From DASSUW01 sp963849695 (GTDB taxonomy: Bacteria; Actinomycetota; Thermoleophilia; Solirubrobacterales; Solirubrobacteraceae), in the NCBI GenBank assembly GCA_963849695.1, contig CAWKIT010000016.1, forward strand, positions 62,001 to 126,000: 64,000 nt of DNA, in the 5' to 3' direction. A program made the position numbers and the translations under genes. Shown here in pieces: positions 1 to 8,111 of the stretch. The notes under the pieces were generated by a model that was not told the DNA's origin, did no database searches, and worked only from the letters and a program-made list of their open reading frames with translations. Positions within the stretch are counted from its first letter, which is position 1, and each line of letters begins with the position of its first letter.

Positions 1-1
1 C

Positions 2-1354
2 GGGTTCGGCGCCGGCCAGGTCACCGCGCGCCGCGCCGCCGCCGACGCGCTCACCGCCGGCTTCGCCCCGCTGGCCGCCGAGAACGCCGCCGGCTGGACG
101 CGCTACCGCGCGACGCTGAAGCCCGCCCCGGCGGCGGCCACCCCGGTGCTACCCGCCTACGAGACGTCGCTGCTGATGCTCGCCGCGCATGGCGACAAGG
201 TCAATCCGGGGGCCGCGATCGCGTCGCCGTCGATGCCCTGGTGGTGGGGCAGGACGACGAGCTCGAGCCTCTATCACCTCGTCCGGCCGCGCGACCTCTA
301 CGAGCTCGCCACCGCCGAGCTTGCCGCGGGGGCGACCCAGGCCGCCTCGTCCCGGCTCGACTTCCTGCTGCAGAGGGCGCAGGAGCGCAGCGGCGGCCTT
401 CCGTCCTACGTCGAGGTGGGCGGCCGGTCGCGGTCGAGCGCCTACCACATGGACGACCAGGCGCTGCCGATCGTGCTCGCCTGGCAGCTGCAGCGGTTCG
501 ACGTCGCCACCTGGCGCGCGCTGCGCCGCACCGCCGAGTTCATCGTCCGCCACGGGCCGCGGACCGAGCTCGATCGCTGGGGCAGTGCGGGGGGCTACTC
601 GCCGGCCGCGGTCGCGGCCCAGATCGCCGGGCTCGTGTGCGCGGCCGACATCGCGCGCCGCAACGGGGCGGAGGCCGACGCCGCGCGCTACGAGCGCGTC
701 GCCGACCGCTGGGCGGGTGCCGTCGAGCGCTGGACGGCGACCGCGAGCGGCCCGTACTCGGACGATCCGTACTACCTGCGGCTGAGCGAGGGCCGGCGGC
801 CCGACCGCGGCACCCGCTACGACGTCGGCAGGCGGCGCGCCGACCAGCGCACGATCGTCGACGCGAGCTTCCTCGAGCTCGCGCGGCTCGGGGTCAAGCG
901 GTTCGACGACCCGATCGTGCTCAACACGCTCGCGGTCGTCGACGCCCGGCTGCGCCGGACGACCGCGAACGGCGTGTTCTGGCACCGGTTCATCTTCGAC
1001 GACTACGGCGAGCGTGGAGACGGCGGCGGTTGGGGCACGCGGGGGCCGACCTTCGGGCGCCTGTGGCCGGTTCTCGCCGGCGAGCGGGGCGAGTACGAGC
1101 TGCTTGCGGGCCGGCCGGCCGGCACCTACCTGAAGTCGATCGCCGACGCCGGCAACGGCGGCGGCATGATCCCCGAGCAGGTGTGGGACGGGCGGCCGCC
1201 CACCGGCCTCCCCGCGGGCGAGGGGACCTCCTCCGCGACCCCGCTCGCGTGGTCGCACGCACAGCTGGTGCGGCTCGCCTGGTCGATCGACGCCGGCGCC
1301 CCCGTCGAGCAGCCTGCGGTCGTCGCCTGCCGCTATGTACGGCCGTGCCCGTAG
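2..1354 (+). CDS. GH15 glucoamylase/glucodextranase-like protein, 5'-truncated by window edge
   Basis: This is the C-terminal 450 residues of a glycoside hydrolase family 15 protein; the frame is open from base 2. The first ~45 residues resemble the end of the beta-sandwich domain (GFGAGQVTARRAAADAL, then GWTRYRATL). The rest is the (alpha/alpha)6 barrel, with SPSMPW, YHLVRPRDLY, LPIVLAWQLQR, GGYSPAAVAAQIAGLVCAAD, IPEQVWDG and SSATPLAWSHAQLVRLAWSID. Family members hydrolyse terminal alpha-glucosidic bonds of starch- or dextran-like polymers. The general base Glu of the IPEQ motif is present. The motif that normally reads W-E-E-x-GGYSP and carries the general acid reads W-G-S-A-GGYSP here, so the enzyme may be inactive or act on something else. 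Family assignment is firm; activity is doubtful. Confidence 0.88.
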   Translation, partial: GFGAGQVTARRAAADALTAGFAPLAAENAAGWTRYRATLKPAPAAATPVLPAYETSLLMLAAHGDKVNPGAAIASPSMPWWWGRTTSSSLYHLVRPRDLYELATAELAAGATQAASSRLDFLLQRAQERSGGLPSYVEVGGRSRSSAYHMDDQALPIVLAWQLQRFDVATWRALRRTAEFIVRHGPRTELDRWGSAGGYSPAAVAAQIAGLVCAADIARRNGAEADAARYERVADRWAGAVERWTATASGPYSDDPYYLRLSEGRRPDRGTRYDVGRRRADQRTIVDASFLELARLGVKRFDDPIVLNTLAVVDARLRRTTANGVFWHRFIFDDYGERGDGGGWGTRGPTFGRLWPVLAGERGEYELLAGRPAGTYLKSIADAGNGGGMIPEQVWDGRPPTGLPAGEGTSSATPLAWSHAQLVRLAWSIDAGAPVEQPAVVACRYVRPCP

Positions 1355-1390
1355 GCCGGCGTCCCCGCTACGAACCGCGGGCCTGGCTGC

Positions 1391-1431
1391 GCTATCCTCA
1401 CTTGCCGACCTCGCGCCGGTGCGGGGTTTTT
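1391..1431 (+). promoter_or_regulatory. promoter-like element and short terminator upstream of rpmG
   Basis: GCTATCCT (TATCCT at 1393-1398) matches the extended -10 motif found before rpoB, fusA and rpmJ. It is followed at once by a short hairpin, CCTCGC (1409-1414) with GCGGGG (1421-1426, one G.U pair), and a run of five T at 1427-1431. The hairpin may terminate the GH15 transcript. A second -10-like string, GCTAGACC, lies at 1444-1451, closer to rpmG. Which promoter is used cannot be decided from sequence. Confidence 0.4.
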
Positions 1432-1476
1432 CTTCGCCCGGCGAGCTAGACCACGACCCTCGGAGCGCGCCGCAAC

Positions 1477-1641
1477 ATGGCCCGTGGAGACGTCCGGATC
1501 GCCGTCACCCTCGCGTGCGAGGAGTGCAAGCGCCGGAACTATCAGACCAACAAGTCCAAGCGCAACAACCCCGATCGCATCACGCTGCGCAAATACTGCA
1601 AGTGGTGCCGGCGGCACACCAGCCACCGGGAAACCCGATAG
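1477..1641 (+). CDS. rpmG: 50S ribosomal protein L33, zinc-binding type
   Basis: This 54-residue protein starts MARGDVRIAVTLACEECKRR and has two CxxC pairs (CEEC, CKWC), the zinc-ribbon form of L33. It is a structural protein of the large subunit near the E site. The ATG is preceded by GGAGCG about 10 nt upstream. It heads the secE-nusG-rplKAJL cluster, the common bacterial arrangement, and secE follows after 12 nt. Length and motifs are normal for the family. Confidence 0.95.
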   Translation: MARGDVRIAVTLACEECKRRNYQTNKSKRNNPDRITLRKYCKWCRRHTSHRETR

Positions 1642-1653
1642 GGGCGATTCTCC

Positions 1654-2121
1654 GTGGCCCGCGATCGACAGCGCGCGAAGCAGCGGCGGCGCAGCCGGCA
1701 GCCGGGTGCCGGCGGTCCGGCGGCGGGATCCGCGCGCACGCGCGCGCGTGATGTCGGCCTCGAGCCGACCGACGCCGAGCTCGACTCGACCCCCGCTCCC
1801 GAGCCCACCAAGCATGCCTTCCCGGACGTCGAGGAGGCGCGCATGGCCGAGGCCGGCGCGGGCGACTTCGACGAGGACGTCGCGCCGACCGATCCCGCCG
1901 TCATCGAGGAGCGCGAAGAGGCCCGCAAGCCCCGGCGCCAGCGCGGCAAGATCCTCACCTTCCTCGGCCACGTGGTCGACGAGCTGCGGCGCGTCCAGTG
2001 GCCGGACCGGCGCCAGACCGGTCAGGGCACTGCCGTCACGCTCGGGTTCGTGGTCGTCGCCGGAGGCTTCCTGGGGCTGATGGACGCCATCTGGAAGCCG
2101 ATCGTCGAGGCCATCCTTTAA
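1654..2121 (+). CDS. secE: preprotein translocase subunit SecE
   Basis: SecE clamps SecY in the membrane translocation channel. The recognisable domain is the last ~60 residues: an amphipathic segment (FLGHVVDELRRVQWPDRRQT) followed by one membrane helix (AVTLGFVVVAGGFLGLMDAI). The start is GTG. The protein has about 95 extra N-terminal residues, first Arg-rich and then acidic, as often seen in actinobacterial SecE. It lies between rpmG and nusG, as in most bacteria. Confidence 0.93.
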   Translation: MARDRQRAKQRRRSRQPGAGGPAAGSARTRARDVGLEPTDAELDSTPAPEPTKHAFPDVEEARMAEAGAGDFDEDVAPTDPAVIEEREEARKPRRQRGKILTFLGHVVDELRRVQWPDRRQTGQGTAVTLGFVVVAGGFLGLMDAIWKPIVEAIL

Positions 2122-2128
2122 GAACGGC

Positions 2129-2172
2129 AACGTCGCCGAAGGCAAGCGCGTCAGCGCTTGCCTGGCAGGCGA
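2129..2172 (+). repeat. 44-nt REP-like hairpin element, copy 1
   Basis: This element fills most of the secE-nusG gap. It begins AACGTCGCCGAAGGC and ends CCTGGCAGGCGA. Its core is a perfect 9-bp stem, GGCAAGCGC / GCGCTTGCC, around the loop GTCA, enclosed by an outer TCGCC/GGCGA pairing. Nearly identical copies are at 3885-3928 (inverted) and 5062-5105. It stops 16 nt before the nusG ATG. Confidence 0.85.
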
Positions 2173-2188
2173 GAGGGAATTTCAACGA

Positions 2189-2713
2189 ATGTTTCGCTGG
2201 TACGTCATCAACACCTATTCCGGGCACGAGAACAAGGTCAAGCAGAACCTCGAGCACCGCGTCGCGTCGCTGAACCAGCAACGCGCGGTGCGTCGCGTGG
2301 TCGTCCCGACCGAGACCGTCCAAGAGATGAAGGACAACCAGAAGATCACGGTCGAGAAGCGGACGATGCCCGGCTACGTGCTGGTGAACATGGACCTCAA
2401 CGAGGACTCGTGGGCGGTCGTCAAGGGCACGCCCGGGGTCACCGGCTTCGTCGGCGCGTCCAACGAGCCGATCCCGCTGACCCAGATCGAGGTCGACCGG
2501 TTGCTGCACCGCAGCGACGTCGCCGTGCGGGCGCCCAGCCGTGCCCAGTTCTCGATCGGCGAGTCCGTCAAGGTCATCTCCGGTCCGCTGTCCGACTTCT
2601 CGGGCGAGATCTCCGAGATCAACGAAGACGCGAGCAAGCTCAAGGTGCTGGTATCCATCTTCGGTCGCGAGACCCCGGTGGAGGTCGGCTACGACCAGGT
2701 GAAGAAGATCTAA
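2189..2713 (+). CDS. nusG: transcription termination/antitermination protein NusG
   Basis: NusG binds RNA polymerase and couples it to the leading ribosome or to Rho. The N-terminal NGN domain starts MFRWYVINTYSGHENKVKQN and contains PGYVLVNMDLNEDSW and GVTGFVG. The C-terminal KOW domain (about residues 120-174) contains GPLSDFSGEISEINEDASKL. The length of 174 residues is close to the classical form, without the acidic N-terminal extension of many actinobacterial NusGs. The ATG follows a REP-like element, and rplK follows after 5 nt. Confidence 0.96.
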   Translation: MFRWYVINTYSGHENKVKQNLEHRVASLNQQRAVRRVVVPTETVQEMKDNQKITVEKRTMPGYVLVNMDLNEDSWAVVKGTPGVTGFVGASNEPIPLTQIEVDRLLHRSDVAVRAPSRAQFSIGESVKVISGPLSDFSGEISEINEDASKLKVLVSIFGRETPVEVGYDQVKKI

Positions 2714-2718
2714 GGCTT

Positions 2719-3144
2719 ATGGCAAAGAAAATTCTGACCACGATCAAGCTGCAGGCCCCGGGCGGGCAGGCCTCGCCGGCGCCGCCGGTGGGCCCAGCGC
2801 TGGGCCAGCACGGCATCAACATCATGGAGTTCGTCAAGGCGTTCAACGCCCAGACGGCGAACGACATGGGCACGACGATCCCGGTGGAGATCACGGTGTT
2901 CGAGGACCGCTCGTTCACCTTCATCACCAAGACCCCGCCGGCCGCCGTGCTGATCCGGCAGGCGATCGGCATCGAGAAGGGGTCGGGCGAGCCCAACCGC
3001 AACAAGGTCGGCACGATCTCCAAGGACCAGGTCCGGCAGATCGCCGAGAAGAAGCTGCCCGACCTGAACGCGCACGACGTCGATCAGGCGGCGAAGATCA
3101 TCGAGGGCACCGCGCGCTCGATGGGAGTGGAGGTGTCCCCGTAA
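2719..3144 (+). CDS. rplK: 50S ribosomal protein L11
   Basis: L11 forms the GTPase-associated centre with 23S rRNA and is needed for the stringent response. The 141-residue protein has the proline-rich signature PGGQASPAPPVGPALGQHGINI region in the N-terminal domain and the RNA-binding C-terminal domain with KVGTISKDQVRQIAEKKLPDLNA. The ATG chosen is the one giving MAKKILTTIKLQAPGG, 5 nt after the nusG stop. The stop TAA shares its last base with the rplA ATG, so translation is coupled. Confidence 0.97.
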   Translation: MAKKILTTIKLQAPGGQASPAPPVGPALGQHGINIMEFVKAFNAQTANDMGTTIPVEITVFEDRSFTFITKTPPAAVLIRQAIGIEKGSGEPNRNKVGTISKDQVRQIAEKKLPDLNAHDVDQAAKIIEGTARSMGVEVSP

Positions 3145-3869
3145 TGGGCAAGCACGGTCGGGGCTACGTCGAGGCGCGCCAGAAGGTCGACCGCGAGCGT
3201 GAGTACACGCCGCACGAGGCCGTGCGCCTCGTCAAGGACAGCAAGCGGGCGAAGTTCGACGAGACGGTCGAGATCCACGTCAGGACCGGCCTCAACGTCC
3301 GCCACGCGGACGAGCAGCTGCGCGGGACGATCGCGCTGCCGCACGGCCTCGGCAAGGACGTGAAGATCGCCGTCTTCGCGAAGGGCGACAAGGCGCGCGA
3401 CGCCGAGGAGGCGGGCGCGGACTTCGTCGGCGCCGAGGACCTCGCCGAGCGGGTGCAGAACGAGGGCTTCACCGACTTCGACGTCGCGATCGCGACGCCG
3501 GACATGATGCCGGTGGTCGGCCGCCTCGGCCGCATCCTCGGCCCGCAGGGCAAGATGCCGAACCCGAAGGTCGGCACCGTGACGATGGACGTCCGCAAGG
3601 CGGTCGAGGAGTCCAAGGCCGGCAAGGTCGAGTACCGGACCGACCGCACGGCGATCGTCCACCTGATCATCGGCAAGACCTCGTTCCCGGACGATCACCT
3701 GCTCGAGAACTATCAGGCGATCCTCGAGGAGCTGATCCGCGCCAAGCCGTCCGCGGCGAAGGGCCGGTACCTGCGCTCGATCGTGATGGCCTCGACGATG
3801 GGCCCCGGCGTCAAGATCGACCCGGCGCGCACCCGTGACCTCGTGGAAGCGGAGGCTGCGCCGGCCTAG
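3144..3869 (+). CDS. rplA: 50S ribosomal protein L1
   Basis: L1 is the mobile L1-stalk protein that helps release the E-site tRNA; in many bacteria it also represses its own operon. The 241-residue sequence has the family signature around GRLGRILGPQGKMPNPKVGT and the second RNA-binding lobe. The start overlaps the rplK stop by one base (TAATG). No L1-type mRNA target was identified. Confidence 0.97.
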   Translation: MGKHGRGYVEARQKVDREREYTPHEAVRLVKDSKRAKFDETVEIHVRTGLNVRHADEQLRGTIALPHGLGKDVKIAVFAKGDKARDAEEAGADFVGAEDLAERVQNEGFTDFDVAIATPDMMPVVGRLGRILGPQGKMPNPKVGTVTMDVRKAVEESKAGKVEYRTDRTAIVHLIIGKTSFPDDHLLENYQAILEELIRAKPSAAKGRYLRSIVMASTMGPGVKIDPARTRDLVEAEAAPA

Positions 3870-3884
3870 CCGCTGAAATCGCTT

Positions 3885-3928
3885 TCGCCTGCCAGGCAAT
3901 CGCTGACGCGCTTGCCTTCGGCGACGTT
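3885..3928 (-). repeat. 44-nt REP-like hairpin element, copy 2 (inverted)
   Basis: On the minus strand this sequence differs from copy 1 (2129-2172) at one position of 44. The inner stem is GGCAA/TTGCC plus CGC/GCG around the loop GTCA. It sits in the rplA-rplJ gap, starting 15 nt after the rplA stop. Its opposite orientation argues against a simple tandem duplication. Confidence 0.85.
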
Positions 3929-3977
3929 ACCCCCCAAGACCCCGGGCGATTCGTAAGTCCGGGATAGGAGGAACCGC

Positions 3978-4670
3978 TTGAACCGAGACCAGAAAGCCGC
4001 GGTCATCGACGAGGTGGCCGCCCAGATCTCCGAAGCAGAGGCCGTGTTCGCGGTCGACTACCGCGGCATCTCCGTGCCGCAGGCCGCCGACCTGCGCACC
4101 CGGCTGCGCGACGCCGACGCCTCGTTCCGGATCGTCAAGAACACGCTCACGCTGCGGGCGGCCGACAAGGCCGGCGCCGACGCGCTCAAGGAGCTGCTCG
4201 AGGGCCCGACCGCGATGACGTTCGTGCGCGGCGACGCCGCCGCGGCCGCCAAGGCGCTGTCGGACTTCCGCCGCGCCAGCGGCGGCCGGCTGCTCGAGTT
4301 CAAGGGCGGCTGGATGAACGGCGCCCCGCTCGACACGGCGCAGATCGAGGCCATCGCCCGGCTCCCCACGCGCGACGTGCTCTACGGCCGCCTCGTCGGC
4401 ATGGTCGCCTCGCCGCTCACCGGCCTGGTGACGAGCCTCAACGGGCTGATCGGCGGCCTCGCCCGCCAGCTGCAGGCGATGGCCGACCAGGAACTGGTCG
4501 GCGGCGCCGCCCCGGCTCCGGCGGCTGAGGAGCCTGCCGCGGAGACGACACCCGGCGGCGACGCGCAGCCGAACGAGTCGCCCGTGGACCCCGGGCCCGT
4601 GCCCGACCCCGAGCCCGGCGAGACGCCGGCCGAGGAGACCCCTTCCCCGACTGAAACCCAGGAGGACTAG
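3978..4670 (+). CDS. rplJ: 50S ribosomal protein L10
   Basis: L10 anchors the L7/L12 stalk. The N-terminal RNA-binding part contains VFAVDYRGISVPQAADLR and FRIVKNTLTLRAA; the helix that holds L7/L12 dimers follows near residue 150. The C-terminal ~60 residues are an acidic Pro/Glu-rich tail (AAEEPAAETTPGG onward), which makes the protein longer (230 residues) than the usual ~170-180. The start is TTG at 3978, preceded by AGGAGG. The 108-nt gap before it could hold an autoregulatory L10 site; CCCGG...CCGGG just before the Shine-Dalgarno can pair. Confidence 0.95.
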   Translation: MNRDQKAAVIDEVAAQISEAEAVFAVDYRGISVPQAADLRTRLRDADASFRIVKNTLTLRAADKAGADALKELLEGPTAMTFVRGDAAAAAKALSDFRRASGGRLLEFKGGWMNGAPLDTAQIEAIARLPTRDVLYGRLVGMVASPLTGLVTSLNGLIGGLARQLQAMADQELVGGAAPAPAAEEPAAETTPGGDAQPNESPVDPGPVPDPEPGETPAEETPSPTETQED

Positions 4671-5054
4671 ATGCCCAGCACCCAGGAGTGGATCGACGAG
4701 CTCAAGGCGATCTCCGTACTCGAGCTCTCCGAGCGCATCAAGGCGCTCGAGGAGGAGTTCGGCGTGTCCGCCACGGCGGTCGCCGCGGCCGCCCCGGCGG
4801 CCGGCGCCGGCGCGGCCGAGGACGGCGCCGAAGTCGAGGAGCAGACGGCGTTCGACGTCGTCCTCACCGGCGCCGGCGACAAGAAGATCCAGGTCATCAA
4901 GGTGGTCCGCGCGGCCACCGGCCTGGGCCTCAAGGAGGCCAAGGCGCTCGTCGACGAGGCCCCGAAGGCCGTCAAGGAGGCTGTCGAGCGCGAGGAGGCC
5001 GACGCGCTGAAGACGCAGCTCGAGGATGCCGGCGCCTCCGTCGAGGTCAAGTAA
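4671..5054 (+). CDS. rplL: 50S ribosomal protein L7/L12
   Basis: This is the stalk protein that recruits and activates translational GTPases. The N-terminal dimerisation helix (STQEWIDELKAISVLELSER) is followed by an Ala/Gly/Pro-rich hinge and the C-terminal domain with KIQVIKVVRAATGLGLKEAK. The ATG directly follows the rplJ stop TAG. Length (127 residues) is normal. A REP-like element and a bidirectional terminator follow. Confidence 0.97.
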   Translation: MPSTQEWIDELKAISVLELSERIKALEEEFGVSATAVAAAAPAAGAGAAEDGAEVEEQTAFDVVLTGAGDKKIQVIKVVRAATGLGLKEAKALVDEAPKAVKEAVEREEADALKTQLEDAGASVEVK

Positions 5055-5061
5055 GTCATGT

Positions 5062-5105
5062 AACGTCGCCGAAGGCGAGCGCGTCAGCGATCGCCTGGCA
5101 GGCGA
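5062..5105 (+). repeat. 44-nt REP-like hairpin element, copy 3
   Basis: This copy has the same orientation as copy 1 and differs from it at three positions. Two of these changes keep the inner helix (GGCGA/TCGCC instead of GGCAA/TTGCC), so the pairing looks conserved. It lies 8 nt after the rplL stop. The sequence after it, AAACCCAATTTCA, recurs after the secY stop at 40391 as AACCCAAATTCA. Confidence 0.85.
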
Positions 5106-5126
5106 AACCCAATTTCACGTTTCGGA

Positions 5127-5148
5127 GGGCGGCCGCACGGCCGCCCTT
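5127..5148. terminator. bidirectional terminator between rplL and trkA
   Basis: GGGCGGCCG (5127-5135) is complementary to CGGCCGCCC (5138-5146). The pairing gives an 8-bp or longer GC-rich stem followed by TT on the plus strand. It sits between the end of rplL and the convergent end of trkA, so it can serve both. Confidence 0.7.
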
Positions 5149-5153
5149 CGTCG

Positions 5154-6479
5154 CTAGAGCGCCGCCTCGACCTCAGCCGCACGGCGGGCTTCGACGAAGA
5201 TGATCACGCGATCGCCCGCACGCAGGACGTCCGAGCTGTGGGGGAAGAGGGCCGCCCCGTCGCGCACGACGGCGCCGATCACCGAGCCGGTGGCGGGCAG
5301 GTCGCGGAATGCGCTGTTCACCAGGGCCGACTCCGGCCTGACGGTGACATCGAGGATCTCGAAGCGGTCGTCCTCCAGCATCGCGACCTGGCGGCAGCGA
5401 GGGTCGTGGGCGAAGCGGACCATCTCCTCGGCGGCGACCTGGCGCGGGTTGATGGCGACGTCCACCCCGCCGCTCTCGTAGACCTCCTTGGAGATCGGAT
5501 CGTGCGTCAGAGCGATCGTCAGCCGCACGCCGCGCCGCTTCGCGAGCACCGCGCCGTAGAGGTTGCGGGCGTCGTCGTTCATGCAGAACACGGCTGCCGT
5601 CCACTGGCCGATCCGCTCGTGCGCCAGGAACTCCGGGTCGAACGCGCTCGCGTTGAACACCTGAACCTGCGGGAGCTCCTTTGCGACCTCGTGCGCCCGG
5701 TCGGGCTGTGCCTCGACGAGCCGGACGCGAAGATCGCGTTCGAGCAGCACGCGGGCGATCGTCGTGCCCATGCGGCCGGCGCCGAAGATCACCAGATCGT
5801 CGACCTCGCGCTCGCCCTTGGCGATCTGTGCGCTCCACGCCCGTGCAGACGCCGGCGACGCGATCACAATCACCCGGTCGCCCGGCATGATCGCCTCATC
5901 ACCGCGTGGCACGATCATGCGGTCCCCGCGGACGATCCCCACCACCTTGGAGTCGGTCGGGATCGCCGCCCGCCGCAGCGGACGGCCGATGAGCGCGTCG
6001 TTCGCAGTGCGCGGCGGCACGTCGAACTCGACGATCTGCACCTTGCCCTCGGCGAACACGTCGGTCTGGCGAGCCGCGGGGATGCCGACGATCGCCGAGA
6101 TGGCGTTGGCGGTCTCGAGTTCGGAGGAGACCATGAAGTCGACGTCGATCTCGCGCTCGCGCCAGGCCTCGAGGTAGGCCAAGCTGCTGGTGCGGACCAC
6201 GACCTGCGCCGCCGAGAGGCGCTTGACCATCATTGCGCTGACCAGATTGAGCTCCTCACGCGCACTGCACGCGATAAGCAGGTCCGCCTCGTCCACGCCG
6301 GCCTTGCGCAGTTCCTCGCGGGCCGTCCCATCGCCCTGAACCGTCCGCACGTCGTAGCGGGCGCGGAACTGCGCGAGCCGGTCGTCGTCGCGATCGACGA
6401 CCACGACTTCGTGGTCCTCGTGCAATGAATCCACGAGCGCCGCGCCCACGTGGCCGGCCCCCAGCACGATGACCTTCAT
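5154..6479 (-). CDS. trkA: Trk potassium uptake system NAD-binding subunit TrkA
   Basis: TrkA is the cytoplasmic gating ring of the TrkH potassium channel. It has two RCK modules: a first Rossmann fold (MKVIVLGAGHVGAALVD) with an RCK-C domain ending near residue 215, and a second (DLVIFGAGRMGTTIARVL) with its own RCK-C domain. The start is the ATG giving MKVIVLGAGHVG; longer in-frame starts add residues before the first strand that do not resemble the family. It is divergent from trkH with only 16 bp between the starts. Confidence 0.92.
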   Translation of the reverse strand: MKVIVLGAGHVGAALVDSLHEDHEVVVVDRDDDRLAQFRARYDVRTVQGDGTAREELRKAGVDEADLLIACSAREELNLVSAMMVKRLSAAQVVVRTSSLAYLEAWREREIDVDFMVSSELETANAISAIVGIPAARQTDVFAEGKVQIVEFDVPPRTANDALIGRPLRRAAIPTDSKVVGIVRGDRMIVPRGDEAIMPGDRVIVIASPASARAWSAQIAKGEREVDDLVIFGAGRMGTTIARVLLERDLRVRLVEAQPDRAHEVAKELPQVQVFNASAFDPEFLAHERIGQWTAAVFCMNDDARNLYGAVLAKRRGVRLTIALTHDPISKEVYESGGVDVAINPRQVAAEEMVRFAHDPRCRQVAMLEDDRFEILDVTVRPESALVNSAFRDLPATGSVIGAVVRDGAALFPHSSDVLRAGDRVIIFVEARRAAEVEAAL

Positions 6480-6495
6480 GTGCGGAGCGTAGGCG

Positions 6496-8040
6496 ATGAT
6501 GCGCACGCCCATGCACGTTTCTGACGCACTCCGGCCGGCGCGGCCGCGGGCCGCCGGCGTCGACGTCAACGGGTCCCTCAACCTCGTCGGCTGGCTCGTC
6601 AAGTTCCTCGCAGCCGCGTTCGTGTTCCCGACGGCGATCGCGGTCGGATACGGCGAGCCGGCGTGGCCGTTCCTGCTCGCCGGGGCGGCGACGTTCGCGT
6701 TCGGTCTTGTAGTGGAGCTCCTCACCGACGGGCGGCACCGGATCGGGCCTCGCGAGGGCTATCTGGTCGTCGCGCTCATCTGGCTGCTGATTGCCGGCTT
6801 CGGCGCGCTGCCGTACCTGTTCGCCGAGCCACAGCTCTCACGACCGTTGGACGCGCTGTTCGAGTCGATGTCCGGGTTCTCGACGACCGGATCAAGCGTT
6901 CTCACCGACATCGATGCGCTCTCGCGGTCGATGGCGATGTGGCGGCAGTTCACGACCTGGATCGGCGGCGTCGGGATCATCGTGATGTTCCTCGCCGTGC
7001 TCCCGCGCCTGCGGGTCGGCGGGCGCCAGGCGCTGTTCCGGACCGAGGCGGCAGGCCCGGAGCTCGGTCTGGAGGAGACGATCCGCGAGAGCGCACGCCG
7101 GTTCGTCGTGCTCTACGTCGCGATCACGGCGGTCGCGATCATCGTGCTCGCCGCCCTCGGGTGGACCGGCGTCGATCCCCGGATGACCCTGTTCGACGCC
7201 GTCGCGCATGCGTTCGCGACGATCGCGACGGCGGGGTTCTCGACCAACGGCCGCTCGATCGAGCCGTACGCGCCCGCGACGCAGTGGGCAATCGTCTTCT
7301 TCATGGTCGTGGCCGGCACGAACTTCGCGTTGATGTTCGCGAGCCTCGCTCGGCGCAGCCTGAGGCCGTTCGCGCGCGACGATGAGTTCCGCGTCTACAT
7401 CGCCCTGCTGGCGGTAGCCGCGGCGGTGGTCTGGGTGGAGCTCGTCACCGAGGACGTCTACGCCGGCGAGACGGCCATCCGCCAGGCCGTGTTCAACCTC
7501 GTGACGATGATGACGACCACCGGCTTCGCCACCGCCGACTTCGCCGTATGGCCGGCGCTCACGCAGCTCGTGCTGATCGGGGTGCTCGTGATCGGCGCCT
7601 CGGCGGGGTCGACGAGCGGTTCGATCAAGCTCGTCCGCCACGTCGTGATCGCCAAGATGCTGCGACGCGAGGTCGATCAGACCGTGCACCCGCATCGGGT
7701 GGCCCCGCTGCGCGTCAACGGCACGGTGGTCGACGAGCGCGCGCTGCGCGCGATCATCGTCTTCGTCTTCCTGTACCTGGGGGTGCTCGCCGCCGGGGCG
7801 ACCGTCGTTCTCGTCGATTCGTCGCTGGCCGGTGTCGACCTGGCCAGCTTCGACGCTCTCGCCGCGGCGGCGACGACGCTCGGCGGGGCCGGCCCGGGGC
7901 TCGGCTTCGCGGGGCCGATGGGCTCCTTCGCCCCGTTCAGCGACCTGTCGACCTTCGTGCTGACGGCGCTCATGTATCTCGGCCGGCTCGAGATCCTTCC
8001 CGTGCTCGTGATCTTCACGCGCAGCCACTGGCGCGCCTGA
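6496..8040 (+). CDS. trkH: Trk potassium uptake channel subunit TrkH
   Basis: This is an integral membrane potassium translocator of the TrkH/KtrB family. The four filter-loop repeats are visible: SMSGFSTTGSSVL, ATIATAGFSTNGRS, TMMTTTGFATADF and AATTLGGAGPGLGF. The ends of the membrane helices match the family, and the length of 514 residues is normal. ATGs at 6496, 6499 and 6511 are all possible starts, and a start at 6511 would leave more room for divergent promoters. It pairs with trkA. Confidence 0.93.
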   Translation: MMRTPMHVSDALRPARPRAAGVDVNGSLNLVGWLVKFLAAAFVFPTAIAVGYGEPAWPFLLAGAATFAFGLVVELLTDGRHRIGPREGYLVVALIWLLIAGFGALPYLFAEPQLSRPLDALFESMSGFSTTGSSVLTDIDALSRSMAMWRQFTTWIGGVGIIVMFLAVLPRLRVGGRQALFRTEAAGPELGLEETIRESARRFVVLYVAITAVAIIVLAALGWTGVDPRMTLFDAVAHAFATIATAGFSTNGRSIEPYAPATQWAIVFFMVVAGTNFALMFASLARRSLRPFARDDEFRVYIALLAVAAAVVWVELVTEDVYAGETAIRQAVFNLVTMMTTTGFATADFAVWPALTQLVLIGVLVIGASAGSTSGSIKLVRHVVIAKMLRREVDQTVHPHRVAPLRVNGTVVDERALRAIIVFVFLYLGVLAAGATVVLVDSSLAGVDLASFDALAAAATTLGGAGPGLGFAGPMGSFAPFSDLSTFVLTALMYLGRLEILPVLVIFTRSHWRA

Positions 8041-8111
8041 ACGCATTAGGGGCTGTTGTCGGCGGTTAGCGTGCGCCGTCGTCCGGCTCGGCGGGTGGCA
8101 CCGTTCGCGCC

